Shown here: positions 9,028-17,957 of the stretch, piece by piece
Layout: every line of letters begins with the position of its first letter
Position numbering within the stretch: the stretch's first letter is position 1
NCBI RefSeq assembly: GCF_004127445.1
Contig: NZ_QEXM01000040.1
Span: forward strand, 62,001-126,000
Source: Streptomyces alfalfae
GTDB lineage: Bacteria; Actinomycetota; Actinomycetes; Streptomycetales; Streptomycetaceae
DNA length: 64,000 nucleotides
Direction of reading: 5' to 3'
Program-made: the position numbers and the translations under genes
The notes under the pieces: model-generated
Databases searched by the model: none
What the model was told of the DNA's origin: nothing
Seen by the model: the letters and a program-made list of their open reading frames with translations, nothing else

Positions 9028-9621
9028 ATGAGCGAGGAGAGCCGAACGGGGCGAGTGCCGTCCGACCACGCCGCACCGGAGCTCCCGGAGTACGCGGAGC
9101 GGGTCCTGGAGGTCGCGGAGATGATCCCTCCGGGGCGCGTGATGACGTACGGGGACATCGCCGAATGGCTGGAGGAGGGGGGCCCGCGCCAGGTCGGGCG
9201 TGTGATGGCCCTGTATGGCAGCGGCGTGCCGTGGTGGCGTGTCGTGCGCTCGGACGGCGTGCTGCTGCCCGGCAGCGAACTGCGCGCCCTCGACCGGTAC
9301 CACGCGGAGGGAACACCCCTGCGCGAGGCCTCGCGCGCCGCCCAGGGGCATGTGCCGAAGCTCGACATGCGGCGGGCGCGATGGGACGGCGGCGAGGTGG
9401 CCGGCGTGGTGGATGTGATGAATATGACGGATGTGGTGCATGTGACACACATCGCGCCGATCGACGACACCGACGACACCGACGCGGTGGTCCCCGGGGA
9501 CGGCGGCGGCTCCGGAGGCAAGCCGTCCGGTCGGCGCCGCGGGGGCGGCCTCGCACGTGGCGGCGCGGATGGCGACACCGCGGGGGTCGCTCGCCCGCAG
9601 GCTCCGGAGGCTCACACCTGA
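9028..9621 (+). CDS. alkyltransferase-like (ATL) DNA base-flipping protein
   Basis: A 197-residue protein whose first 115 residues are an MGMT-type DNA-binding domain: PPGRVMTYGDIAEWL, then RQVGRVMALYGSGVPWWRVVRSDG. The acceptor cysteine of O6-alkylguanine methyltransferases (PCHR) is replaced by PWWR (P68-W69-W70-R71). This is therefore a non-catalytic ATL-type sensor that binds alkylated guanine and hands it to nucleotide excision repair. The last 75 residues are a low-complexity tail rich in Asp, Gly and Arg, unlike the compact family members. The hexamer CAGGAT lies 7 bases before the ATG, suggesting a leaderless transcript. It lies directly upstream of adnA. Confidence 0.85.
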   Translation: MSEESRTGRVPSDHAAPELPEYAERVLEVAEMIPPGRVMTYGDIAEWLEEGGPRQVGRVMALYGSGVPWWRVVRSDGVLLPGSELRALDRYHAEGTPLREASRAAQGHVPKLDMRRARWDGGEVAGVVDVMNMTDVVHVTHIAPIDDTDDTDAVVPGDGGGSGGKPSGRRRGGGLARGGADGDTAGVARPQAPEAHT

Positions 9622-9787
9622 CAGCTTCCGGCATACGGGGGCGCGGCGGAGGGCCTGTGACCCGTACGGGGGAAGCCACGCGTCCCCCGTACGCACTGGC
9701 GTAGCGTCGACAGCACGCATCCCGTCACCCCGCGGCCACCGCGCAGCCGCTCTTCGACCAGCACACCCACCAGGACCGGCGACCCAC

Positions 9788-12700
9788 GTGAGCTCCCCTT
9801 CTTCCGCCCGGCACCTCCGGCACCCGTCGCACCACCCGGTACGACAGGGGGCCCCGGGTGCCTACCGGCTGGTGCGCACACCGCCGGCCCCGGCGGAGCC
9901 CCCTCGCTTGGACGCAGGTCAGCGCGCGGTGGTTGACCACGAGGCGGGGCCGCTCCTCGTCCTCGCGGGCCCCGGCACCGGCAAGACCACCACCCTCGTG
10001 GAGGCCGTCGCCGCGCGCGTGGCCCGCGGAGCCGACCCCGCGCGCGTCCTCGTCCTCACCTTCAGCCGCAAGGCCGCCGTCGAGCTGCGCGACCGCATGG
10101 CGCTGCGCATGGGGCAGGCGCGCGCCCCGCAGGCCACGACGTTCCACTCCTTCTGCTACGCCCTCGTCCGGGCCCACCAGGACGCCGATCTCTTCGTGGA
10201 GCCGCTGCGGCTCCTCTCCGGTCCCGAGCAGGACGTGGCGGTACGCGAACTGCTCGCGGGCCAGATCGACCTCGCGAAGGAGGGGCGGGGCCACGTCCGC
10301 TGGCCCGACGAACTGCGGGCCTGCCTCACCACGCGCGGCTTCGCCGACGAGGTGCGGGCCGTGCTCGCCCGCAGCCGTGAGCTGGGCCTCGGCCCGGCCG
10401 CCCTCGACGACTTCGCCCGCCGCAGCGGCCGACCCGACTGGAGGGCCGCCGCGGCCTTCCTCGCCGAGTACCTGGACGTGCTCGACCTCCAGGGGACGCT
10501 CGACTACGCGGAACTCGTCCACCGCGCGGTGCTGCTCGCGCAGCGGCCCGAGGTCGAGCGTGCGCTCGGCGCGCAGTACGACGCCGTCTTCGTCGACGAG
10601 TACCAGGACACCGACCCGGCGCAGGTGCGGCTGCTGCACGCCCTCGCGGGCAACCGGGGGCCGCGGCGCTCGCAGGGCGCGGGGGGCGCGGACGGTGACC
10701 GCGCGGGCCGGACCCTCGTCGCCTTCGGCGACCCCGACCAGTCGATCTACACCTTCCGGGGCGCCGACGTGAACGGCATCCTCGACTTCCCGCACGCCTT
10801 CCCGCGCGCGGACGGCGCTCCCGCGCCGGTCGCGGTCCTGACGACGTCGCGCAGGTCGGGCGCCGAACTGCTCGCCGCCACCCGGCTGCTCACCCGCCGC
10901 ATGCCGCTGACCAGGCTTCCCGCCGAGAAGGTACGGGCCCACCGGGAGCTGACACCGGTCAGCGACGGCGGCCGCGTCGAGGTCTACACCTACCCGACGG
11001 CCGGCACGGAACTGGACAACATCGCGGACATCCTGCGCCGCGCGCACCTGGAGGACGGTGTCGCCTGGGGCGACATGGCGGTCCTGGTGCGCGCAGGCGC
11101 CCGCACGATCCCCGCGGTCCGCCGCAGCCTCAGCGCTGCGGGCGTCCCCCTGGAGATAGACGGCGACGACATCGCCCTGCGCCACGAGCCCGCGGTGACG
11201 CCCCTGCTGACGGCCCTGCGGGTGGTGGCGGAGGCGGTGCTCTCGGAGGCGGAGCCGGAAGCCGTGCCCGAGGCGGAGGCCGCGCCGGTCCCTGAAGCCG
11301 CCGTGTCGGAGGCGGCCCCCGAAGCCGCCGTGTCGAAGGCGGAGGCCGCGCCGGTCCTCGAAGCCGCAGGGACCGAGGTGGAGGCCGCCCCTGAGCCGGT
11401 GGCGGCCGACCCGGTGGCGGCCGACCCGGAGGCCGCCGCCCCCCGCACCGCCCCCGCCTGGCTCGACACCGAGACCGCGCTGACCCTGCTCACGTCGCCG
11501 CTCGCCGGTATGGACGCCGCCGATCTGCGGCGGCTCGGGCGCGCCCTGCGTGAGGAGGAGCGGGCGGCGGGCAACCACGTGCCGCCGCCCTCCGACGAGC
11601 TCCTGGCCCGCGCCCTCGCCGAGCCGGAGCGGCTGGTCGCCCACGATCCCGCGTACGCCCGTGGCGCCCAGCGCCTCGGCGCGCTGCTCCGCAAGGCCCG
11701 TGAGCGCCTGGCGGGCGGCGGTACGGCCGAGGAGGCGCTGTGGGAGCTGTGGGACGGCACACCGTGGCCCCAGCGGCTCGAACGCACCGCCCGGCGCGGC
11801 GGCGCGGCGGGACGCAACGCCGACCGGGACCTGGACGCGGTCTGCGCGCTGTTCGCCGCCGCGGCCCGCGCCGAGGAGCGGACCGGCGGGCGGGGCGCCC
11901 TGAACTTCCTGGAGGAGACCGAGGCGCAGGACATCGCCGCGGACACCCTGACCCGCAGGGCTGCGCGCCCCGACGCCGTACGCCTGATGACGGCCCACCG
12001 CTCCAAGGGCCTCCAGTGGCGGCTCGTGGTGGTCGCCGGCGTGCAGGAAGGCCTCTGGCCCGACCTGCGCCGCCGGGGCTCCCTCCTGGAGGCCGACCGG
12101 ATCGGCCGGGACGGTCTCGCCGAGCCGCTCACCCCCGGAGCGCTCCTCTCCGAAGAGCGCCGTCTCTTCTACGTCGCCGCCACACGCGCGCGTGAACGCC
12201 TCGTCGTGACCGCGGTCAAGGCCCCCGCCGACGACGGCGACCAGCCGTCCCGCTTCCTCACCGAGCTCGGCGTCGAGCCGAAGGACGTGACGGGCAGGCC
12301 GCGCCGCCCCCTGTCCGTCGCCGCCCTCGTGGCGGAGCTGCGGGCCACCACCGTCGACCCGCGCGTCTCCGAGCCCCTGCGCGAGGCGGCGGCCCAGCGC
12401 CTGGCCAGGCTCGCCGCGCTGAGCGACGCCGACGGCCGCCCCCTCGTGCCGTCCGCGCACCCCTACCGCTGGTGGGGCATGTACGAACCGACGGCCGCTG
12501 AGGTCCCCCTGCGGGACCGCGACAAGCCCGTCGTGCTCTCCGGGAGCGCGCTCGACCAGCTCGCCAACACCTGCTCCCTGCAGTGGTTCCTGGGCCGCGA
12601 GGTGAAGGCGGACGCGCCCGCGACCGCCGCCCAGGGCTTCGGCAACGTGGTGCACGTCCTCGCCGACGAGGTCGCCTCCGGCCGCACCCCCGCCGATCTC

Positions 12701-13330
12701 GCCGTCCTCATGGAACGCCTCGACTCCGTGTGGGACGCGCTCGCCTTCGACGCGCCGTGGAAGTCGGCGCAGGAGAAGGAGCACGCGCGCGTGGCACTCG
12801 AACGCTTCCTCCAGTGGCACGTCATGGACCGCGCGAGCCGCACCCCCGTGGCCAGCGAGCACGGCTTCGACGTGACCCTTGAAGCGGGCCCCTACGAAGT
12901 GCGCGTGCGGGGCTCGATGGACCGCGTGGAACAGGACGCGCAAGGCCGTGCCTACGTAGTGGACTTCAAGACAGGCAAGCACGCGCCGACCAGCGCCGAG
13001 GTGGCCCGCCATCCGCAGCTCGCGGTCTACCAGCTCGCGCTCCGCGAGGGCGCCGCCGACGACGTCTTCGACGGCGTACGACCGGAACCGGGCGGCGCCG
13101 AACTGGTGCAGCTCCGTCAGGGAGCCGCCAAGAAGAACGGCGGCGACACCCTCCCCAAAGTCCAGGCCCAGGAGGCTCTTTCGGGTGAATGGATCGGCGA
13201 TCTGCTCGCGACGGCCGCGGGCAAGGTCCTCGACGAGCGCTTCACGCCCACCGCGGGCCAGCACTGCGCGCACTGCTCCTTCCGCGCCTCGTGCAGCGCG
13301 CGGCCGGAGGGCCGTCACGTCGTGGAGTAG
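9788..13330 (+). CDS. adnA: AdnA-type UvrD helicase / RecB-family nuclease subunit
   Basis: A protein of about 1180 residues with a UvrD-like SF1 motor: Walker A GPGTGKT at 61-67, VFVDEYQDTDPAQ, GDPDQSIYTFRGAD, TAHRSKGLQW and YVAATRARERL. It ends in a RecB/AddB-type nuclease with D1059 and K1061 in VVDFKTGK. C929, C1160, C1163 and C1169 are placed to hold a 4Fe-4S cluster. AdnAB resects double-strand breaks in actinobacteria, and the locus has been reported as essential in Streptomyces. A and B names follow gene order by analogy with mycobacteria. Residues 482-554 are an Ala/Glu/Pro repeat insertion. The GTG start at 9788 is a best guess; it has no strong ribosome-binding site. Confidence 0.88.
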   Translation: MSSPSSARHLRHPSHHPVRQGAPGAYRLVRTPPAPAEPPRLDAGQRAVVDHEAGPLLVLAGPGTGKTTTLVEAVAARVARGADPARVLVLTFSRKAAVELRDRMALRMGQARAPQATTFHSFCYALVRAHQDADLFVEPLRLLSGPEQDVAVRELLAGQIDLAKEGRGHVRWPDELRACLTTRGFADEVRAVLARSRELGLGPAALDDFARRSGRPDWRAAAAFLAEYLDVLDLQGTLDYAELVHRAVLLAQRPEVERALGAQYDAVFVDEYQDTDPAQVRLLHALAGNRGPRRSQGAGGADGDRAGRTLVAFGDPDQSIYTFRGADVNGILDFPHAFPRADGAPAPVAVLTTSRRSGAELLAATRLLTRRMPLTRLPAEKVRAHRELTPVSDGGRVEVYTYPTAGTELDNIADILRRAHLEDGVAWGDMAVLVRAGARTIPAVRRSLSAAGVPLEIDGDDIALRHEPAVTPLLTALRVVAEAVLSEAEPEAVPEAEAAPVPEAAVSEAAPEAAVSKAEAAPVLEAAGTEVEAAPEPVAADPVAADPEAAAPRTAPAWLDTETALTLLTSPLAGMDAADLRRLGRALREEERAAGNHVPPPSDELLARALAEPERLVAHDPAYARGAQRLGALLRKARERLAGGGTAEEALWELWDGTPWPQRLERTARRGGAAGRNADRDLDAVCALFAAAARAEERTGGRGALNFLEETEAQDIAADTLTRRAARPDAVRLMTAHRSKGLQWRLVVVAGVQEGLWPDLRRRGSLLEADRIGRDGLAEPLTPGALLSEERRLFYVAATRARERLVVTAVKAPADDGDQPSRFLTELGVEPKDVTGRPRRPLSVAALVAELRATTVDPRVSEPLREAAAQRLARLAALSDADGRPLVPSAHPYRWWGMYEPTAAEVPLRDRDKPVVLSGSALDQLANTCSLQWFLGREVKADAPATAAQGFGNVVHVLADEVASGRTPADLAVLMERLDSVWDALAFDAPWKSAQEKEHARVALERFLQWHVMDRASRTPVASEHGFDVTLEAGPYEVRVRGSMDRVEQDAQGRAYVVDFKTGKHAPTSAEVARHPQLAVYQLALREGAADDVFDGVRPEPGGAELVQLRQGAAKKNGGDTLPKVQAQEALSGEWIGDLLATAAGKVLDERFTPTAGQHCAHCSFRASCSARPEGRHVVE
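11230..11451 (+). repeat. Ala-Glu-Pro low-complexity repeat insertion inside AdnA
   Basis: About 73 codons encode repeated variants of EAEAAPVPEAA and PEAAVSEAA, ending in a duplicated VAADP. At DNA level, blocks such as GAAGCCGCCGTGTCG recur within 60 bases. The insert interrupts the motor domain between the helicase motif region ending DDIALRHEPAV and the segment resuming WLDTETALTLL. It looks like slippage-driven expansion in a flexible loop. Confidence 0.8.
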
Positions 13331-13427
13331 CCCCGGGGGGCACAGCACCCACATGGCCGAATTAAAGTCACGGTAAGAACTTGCTGTGTGCCGGCCCTCG
13401 GCGCACCTTTTTGAGGAGTACGCGTAT

Positions 13428-14129
13428 ATGGCAGCCAACCGGAAGCTCCTGGCAGTGGCCGTCGTCTGTGCCGCCGCCGTCATCGGCGTGTCGGGCTGCG
13501 GCGGCGACGGCGGTGACTCGGACCCCTTCGACGGCATGAGCGCCGACAAGATCGCCGAAAAGGCCTCCAAGGCCTCCAAGGACGCCGGGTCCTACCGGAT
13601 GAAGGGCCAGATGAAGCAGAACGGCGAGGTGAGCGACATCGAGTTCGCCGTCGCCGAGTCGGGTGACTGCAAGGGCACGATGGGTTCGGCCAAGACGGGC
13701 AAGGCCGAGTTCCTGTCCGCGGGCGACGCCTCGTACACCAAGGCCGACGACAAGTTCTGGGAGAGCAGCGGCGGCGGTTCCACCGCCGAACTCCTCAAGG
13801 GCCGCTGGGTGAAGCAGCCCAACAAGGGCGGCAAGCCCATCTGCAACCCCGACGACATGTTCAGCGACAAGAACCTCAAGAAGCTGAAGCGCGGGGACGA
13901 CGCCGAGGTCGGCGGCGCGAAGGCGGCCGTCCTGACCCGCAAGAAGGGCGGCGAGACCACCACCTTCTACGTCGCGATGGAGGGCAAGCCGTACTTCCTG
14001 AAGGTCGTCAACAAGGGCGCCGACGGCCCCGGCACCGTGACCTTCAGCGACTACGGCAAGAGCGTCGACGTCAAGGCCCCGCCGGCCAGCGAGGTCGTCG
14101 ACCCGGCGAAGCTGGCCTCGGGTTCCTGA
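13428..14129 (+). CDS. secreted lipoprotein of LppX/LprG-like type
   Basis: A 233-residue lipoprotein with lipobox IGVSGC and a Gly/Asp-rich linker. The body has the pattern of actinobacterial LppX/LprG-like carriers: AEKASKASKDAGSYRMKG near the start, then alternating beta-strand segments ending in FSDYGKSVDVKAPP. These proteins hold or move lipids at the envelope in mycobacteria; the Streptomyces role is unknown. GAGGAG lies about 9 bases before the ATG. It sits between adnA and adnB, with 97 and 83 bp gaps, and has no evident link to DNA repair. Confidence 0.8.
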   Translation: MAANRKLLAVAVVCAAAVIGVSGCGGDGGDSDPFDGMSADKIAEKASKASKDAGSYRMKGQMKQNGEVSDIEFAVAESGDCKGTMGSAKTGKAEFLSAGDASYTKADDKFWESSGGGSTAELLKGRWVKQPNKGGKPICNPDDMFSDKNLKKLKRGDDAEVGGAKAAVLTRKKGGETTTFYVAMEGKPYFLKVVNKGADGPGTVTFSDYGKSVDVKAPPASEVVDPAKLASGS

Positions 14130-14212
14130 GCCCACGCCTCAGCTGAGCGGGCGGTGGCCGCCCGCAGCCGGGTCCGCCCCGGTTGTCAGTGGCCACCGCT
14201 AGCCTCTCTGAC

Positions 14213-17200
14213 GTGCCACCTCGTATCACCGACCCCGAGCAGCTCAAAGAGCTCCTCGGCATCCCGTTCACCCCGGAGCAGACGGCCTGCGTCATCGCGC
14301 CGCCCGCCCCGCAGGTGATCGTGGCCGGAGCCGGTTCGGGCAAGACGACGGTGATGGCGGCGCGCGTGGTCTGGCTCGTCGGCACCGGCCAGGTCGCCCC
14401 CGAGCAGGTCCTCGGCCTGACGTTCACGAACAAGGCGGCGGGCGAGCTGGCCGAGCGCGTCCGGCAGGCGCTGGCCAAGGCCGGGATCACCGACCCCGAG
14501 GCACTGGACCCGGCCGGCCCCGCGGGCGAGCCGGTCATCTCCACGTACCACGCCTTCGCGGGCCGTCTGCTGACCGACCACGGCCTGCGCATCGGCCTGG
14601 AGCCGACCTCCCGCCTGCTCGCCGACGCCACCCGCTTCCAGCTCGCCGCGCGCGTGCTGCGCGAGGCCCCCGGCCCCTATCCCGCGCTGACCCGCTCCTT
14701 CCCCGACCTCGTCAGCGACCTCCTCGCCCTCGACAGCGAGCTGGCCGAGCACCTCGTGAGCCCCGACCGCCTGCGGGCGTACGACACGGAGCTGTTGCGC
14801 GCCCTGGACGGCGCCAAGCTCAGCAACGCCGACCTGCGCAAGGTCCCCGAGGCCGCCGCCGCCCGCCTGGAGCTCGCCGAGCTCGTCGGTCACTACCGCG
14901 CGGCCAAGCGCTCCAGGGACCTCCTCGACTTCGGCGACCAGATCGCCCTCTCCGCGACCCTGGCCCGCACCCGCGCGGAGGTCGGCGAGATCCTGCGGGA
15001 CGAGTTCCGCGTCGTCCTGCTGGATGAGTATCAGGACACCTCCGTGGCCCAGCGCATCCTCCTGTCCGGCCTCTTCGGCGGCGGGACGGGCCACCCCGTG
15101 ACCGCCGTGGGCGACCCCTGCCAGGCGATCTACGGCTGGCGCGGCGCCTCGGTGGCCAACCTCGACGACTTCCCCGAGCACTTCTCGTACGCCGACGGGC
15201 GTCCCGCCGCCCGCCACGCGCTCAGCGAGAACCGCCGCAGCGGTGGCCGGCTCCTCGACCTCGCCAACGGCCTCGCGGAGCCCCTGCGGGCGATGCACGC
15301 GGGCGTGGAGGCCCTGCGCCCCGCCCCCGGCGCCGAGCGCGACGGCGTGGTGCGCTGCGCCCTGCTGCGCACCCACGCCGAGGAGATCGCCTGGCTGGGC
15401 GACTCGATCGCCCACCTCGTGCGCACCGGCAAGGCCCCGGGCGAGATCGCCGTCCTGTGCCGGACGGCGACGGACTTCGCCGAGATCCAGGGCGCACTGG
15501 TCGCCCGCGACATCCCGGTGGAGGTCGTCGGCCTCTCCGGGCTCCTCCACCTGCCCGAGGTGGCCGACCTCGTCGCCGTCTGCGAGGTCCTCCAGGACCC
15601 GGGGGCCAACGCCTCGCTGGTGCGGCTGCTGACGGGCCCGCGCTGGCGCATCGGCCCCCGGGACCTCGCCCTGCTCGGCCGCCGCGCCCGCCTGCTGGTG
15701 CGGCCCGGGCACACCGCCCCCGACGACCCGGACCGGCGCCTCGCCGAGGCCGTCGAGGGCGTGGACCCGGCCGAGGTGATATCGCTCGCGGACGCGCTCG
15801 ACACCTTCCTGGAGTCGCCGCTGGACGCCGACGGCTCCTCGGGGGGAGACGACGGGCTGCCCTTCTCGGCCGACGCCAGGGTCCGCTTCGCCCGGCTCGC
15901 CGCCGAGCTGCGCGACCTGCGCAGATCACTGTCCGACCCGCTGATGGACGTCCTGCACCGCGTGCTCGCCGTCACCGGCCTCGAAGTGGAGCTCTCCGCC
16001 TCGCCCGGCGCCCTCGCCGCCCGCCGCCGCGAGACGCTCTCCAACTTCCTGGACGTCGCGGCCTCCTTCGCCGCCGGCGACAACGGCGCCACCCTGCTCG
16101 CCTTCCTCGGCTTCCTGCGCACCGCCGCGCAGTACGAGAAGGGCCTCGACAACGCCCTGCCCGGCGGCGAGAACACCGTCAAGGTGCTCACCGCCCACCG
16201 CTCCAAGGGCCTCGAATGGGACGTCGTCGCCGTCCCCGGCCTGGTCGACGGCACCTTCCCCAGCGGGCAGGGCCGCGAGAAGTGGACCGCGCAGGCCAAG
16301 GTCGTCCCGCACGGGCTGCGCGGCGACGCGGCCACGCTGCCCGACGTCGGGGCATGGGACGCCAAGGGCATGAAGGCCTTCCACGAGGCCATGAAGGACC
16401 ACCAGCGCACCGAGGAGCTGCGCCTCGGCTACGTGACCTTCACCCGCCCCCGCTCGCTCCTCCTGGGCTCCGGCCACTGGTGGGGCCCCTCCCAGAAGAA
16501 GCCGCGCGGCCCCTCGGACTTCCTGCGGGCGCTGTACGACCACTGCGCGGCGGGCCACGGCGAGATCGAGGCCTGGGCGGAGAAGCCGGCCGAGGACGAG
16601 GAGAACCCGGCCCTGCACGAGGCCTCCGCCGACCAGGCCTGGCCGCTGCCCCTGGACGACGCCGCGCTGGCCCGCCGCCGGGCCGCCGCGCGCACCGTCC
16701 TCGACCACTTGGACCGCCTCACCGGCGAGGGCGGCGCGCCGGAGCCCGCCCGCTCCCACGCGGAGGCCCACCCCTCGGCACGGGACGATGTGCCGTTGGC
16801 CGACGACCCGGAGTGGCCGCCGCCCCCGGACGACGAAGCGCTGTACGACGACGCGCTCCACGAAGAAGCGCTGTACGAGGACGTACTCCACGACGAGGCC
16901 TTCCACGAGGACGCCGTCCACGGCGGGGAGGCCGATCTCGCCGCGGTGGACTGGGACGCCCTCGCGACGGAGCGCCCCTCGCTCCCGCACCCCACGCCCG
17001 GCCCCGGCGCAGAGGCCCAGGCCCCGGAAGCCCCTGAGCCCGCGGCCGGCTCCGCCCACGCGCGTGTGCCCCACCAGACGCCGCCCCCCGAAGCCCGCCC
17101 GCACCCCGCCGACCAACCGCCGCACCCCGGCCCCGGCCCGGCGGCACCCGGCGCCCGCCTCACCCCGGAGGAGGCCCGCACCCTCGCTTCCTGGGACCGG

Positions 17201-17947
17201 GACCTGGAGGCCCTCACCGGCGAGCTCCTGCGCGCGCGTGCGGCGGTCAGGGACGTCCCCGTGCCGTCCTCGCTCACCGCTTCCGAGCTGATGCGCCTGG
17301 CCGCGGACCCGGACGGCTTCGCGCAGGACCTCGCCCGCCCCATGCCGCGCCCGCCGCAGCCCGCGGCCCGCCGGGGCACCCGGTTCCACGCCTGGGTCGA
17401 GTCCCGCTTCGAGGAGCTGCCGCTGCCGATGCTGGACCCGGAGGACCTGCCGGGCGGGGAGCCCGGCGAGGCGGAGATCGCCGACGAACGCGACCTGGAG
17501 GCACTCAAGGAGGCCTTCGAGCGCACGGAGTACGCCCGCCGCACCCCCTACCGCGTCGAGGTCCCCTTCCAGTTCGTCATCGCGGACCGCGTGATCCGGG
17601 GGCGCATCGACGCCGTCTACAAGGAAGGCGACGGGGACGACGCGACGTACGAGATCGTCGACTGGAAGACCAACCGGACCCGCAGCGCCGACCCCCTCCA
17701 GCTCGCGGTCTACCGCCTGGCCTGGGCCGAGCAGCAGGGTGTCCCCCCGGAGTCGGTGACGGCCGCGTTCCTGTACGTACGCAGCGGCGAGACCGCCCGC
17801 CCGAGGAACCTCCCGGACCGCGCCGACCTCGAACGTCTGCTGCTCGGAGAGCCGGCCGCCCCCACGGAACACCCAATTCCGCTTGCTGTGCCTGCCGAGC
17901 ACTCCGGCGCCGAACCGCCGGACGGACCCACCCCGGATGGCGGATAG
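14213..17947 (+). CDS. adnB: AdnB-type UvrD helicase / RecB-family nuclease subunit
   Basis: A 1244-residue partner of AdnA. The motor contains GAGSGKTT (K44), VVLLDEYQDTSVAQ, GDPCQAIYGWRGAS, TAHRSKGLEWDVV and YVTFTRPRSLLL. The C-terminal nuclease has D1150 and K1152 in IVDWKTN. No CxxC pair comparable to that of AdnA closes the nuclease, so the iron-sulfur cluster appears confined to AdnA here. A long Pro/His/Asp/Glu-rich linker (about 840-980) joins motor and nuclease. The hexamer TAGCCT ends 7 bases before the GTG at 14213 and no ribosome-binding site is visible, which suggests a leaderless transcript. An in-frame GTG at 14183 is the alternative start. Confidence 0.88.
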   Translation: MPPRITDPEQLKELLGIPFTPEQTACVIAPPAPQVIVAGAGSGKTTVMAARVVWLVGTGQVAPEQVLGLTFTNKAAGELAERVRQALAKAGITDPEALDPAGPAGEPVISTYHAFAGRLLTDHGLRIGLEPTSRLLADATRFQLAARVLREAPGPYPALTRSFPDLVSDLLALDSELAEHLVSPDRLRAYDTELLRALDGAKLSNADLRKVPEAAAARLELAELVGHYRAAKRSRDLLDFGDQIALSATLARTRAEVGEILRDEFRVVLLDEYQDTSVAQRILLSGLFGGGTGHPVTAVGDPCQAIYGWRGASVANLDDFPEHFSYADGRPAARHALSENRRSGGRLLDLANGLAEPLRAMHAGVEALRPAPGAERDGVVRCALLRTHAEEIAWLGDSIAHLVRTGKAPGEIAVLCRTATDFAEIQGALVARDIPVEVVGLSGLLHLPEVADLVAVCEVLQDPGANASLVRLLTGPRWRIGPRDLALLGRRARLLVRPGHTAPDDPDRRLAEAVEGVDPAEVISLADALDTFLESPLDADGSSGGDDGLPFSADARVRFARLAAELRDLRRSLSDPLMDVLHRVLAVTGLEVELSASPGALAARRRETLSNFLDVAASFAAGDNGATLLAFLGFLRTAAQYEKGLDNALPGGENTVKVLTAHRSKGLEWDVVAVPGLVDGTFPSGQGREKWTAQAKVVPHGLRGDAATLPDVGAWDAKGMKAFHEAMKDHQRTEELRLGYVTFTRPRSLLLGSGHWWGPSQKKPRGPSDFLRALYDHCAAGHGEIEAWAEKPAEDEENPALHEASADQAWPLPLDDAALARRRAAARTVLDHLDRLTGEGGAPEPARSHAEAHPSARDDVPLADDPEWPPPPDDEALYDDALHEEALYEDVLHDEAFHEDAVHGGEADLAAVDWDALATERPSLPHPTPGPGAEAQAPEAPEPAAGSAHARVPHQTPPPEARPHPADQPPHPGPGPAAPGARLTPEEARTLASWDRDLEALTGELLRARAAVRDVPVPSSLTASELMRLAADPDGFAQDLARPMPRPPQPAARRGTRFHAWVESRFEELPLPMLDPEDLPGGEPGEAEIADERDLEALKEAFERTEYARRTPYRVEVPFQFVIADRVIRGRIDAVYKEGDGDDATYEIVDWKTNRTRSADPLQLAVYRLAWAEQQGVPPESVTAAFLYVRSGETARPRNLPDRADLERLLLGEPAAPTEHPIPLAVPAEHSGAEPPDGPTPDGG
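16830..16925 (+). repeat. His/Asp/Glu pentad repeat inside AdnB linker
   Basis: About 30 codons encode a five-residue pattern of the form A-L-(Y/H)-(D/E)-(D/E), for example DEALYDDALHEEALYED, repeated six times and ending in AVHGG. At DNA level the period is about 15 bases with near-identical blocks. It lies in the linker between helicase and nuclease and is strongly acidic with evenly spaced His/Tyr residues. Confidence 0.75.
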
Positions 17948-17957
17948 GCTCGTGGCC

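Noticed and set aside
9725..13579. 1284-codon minus-strand frame opposite adnA
   Set aside because: Antisense shadow: no domains, biased composition, whereas the plus strand carries all helicase and nuclease motifs.
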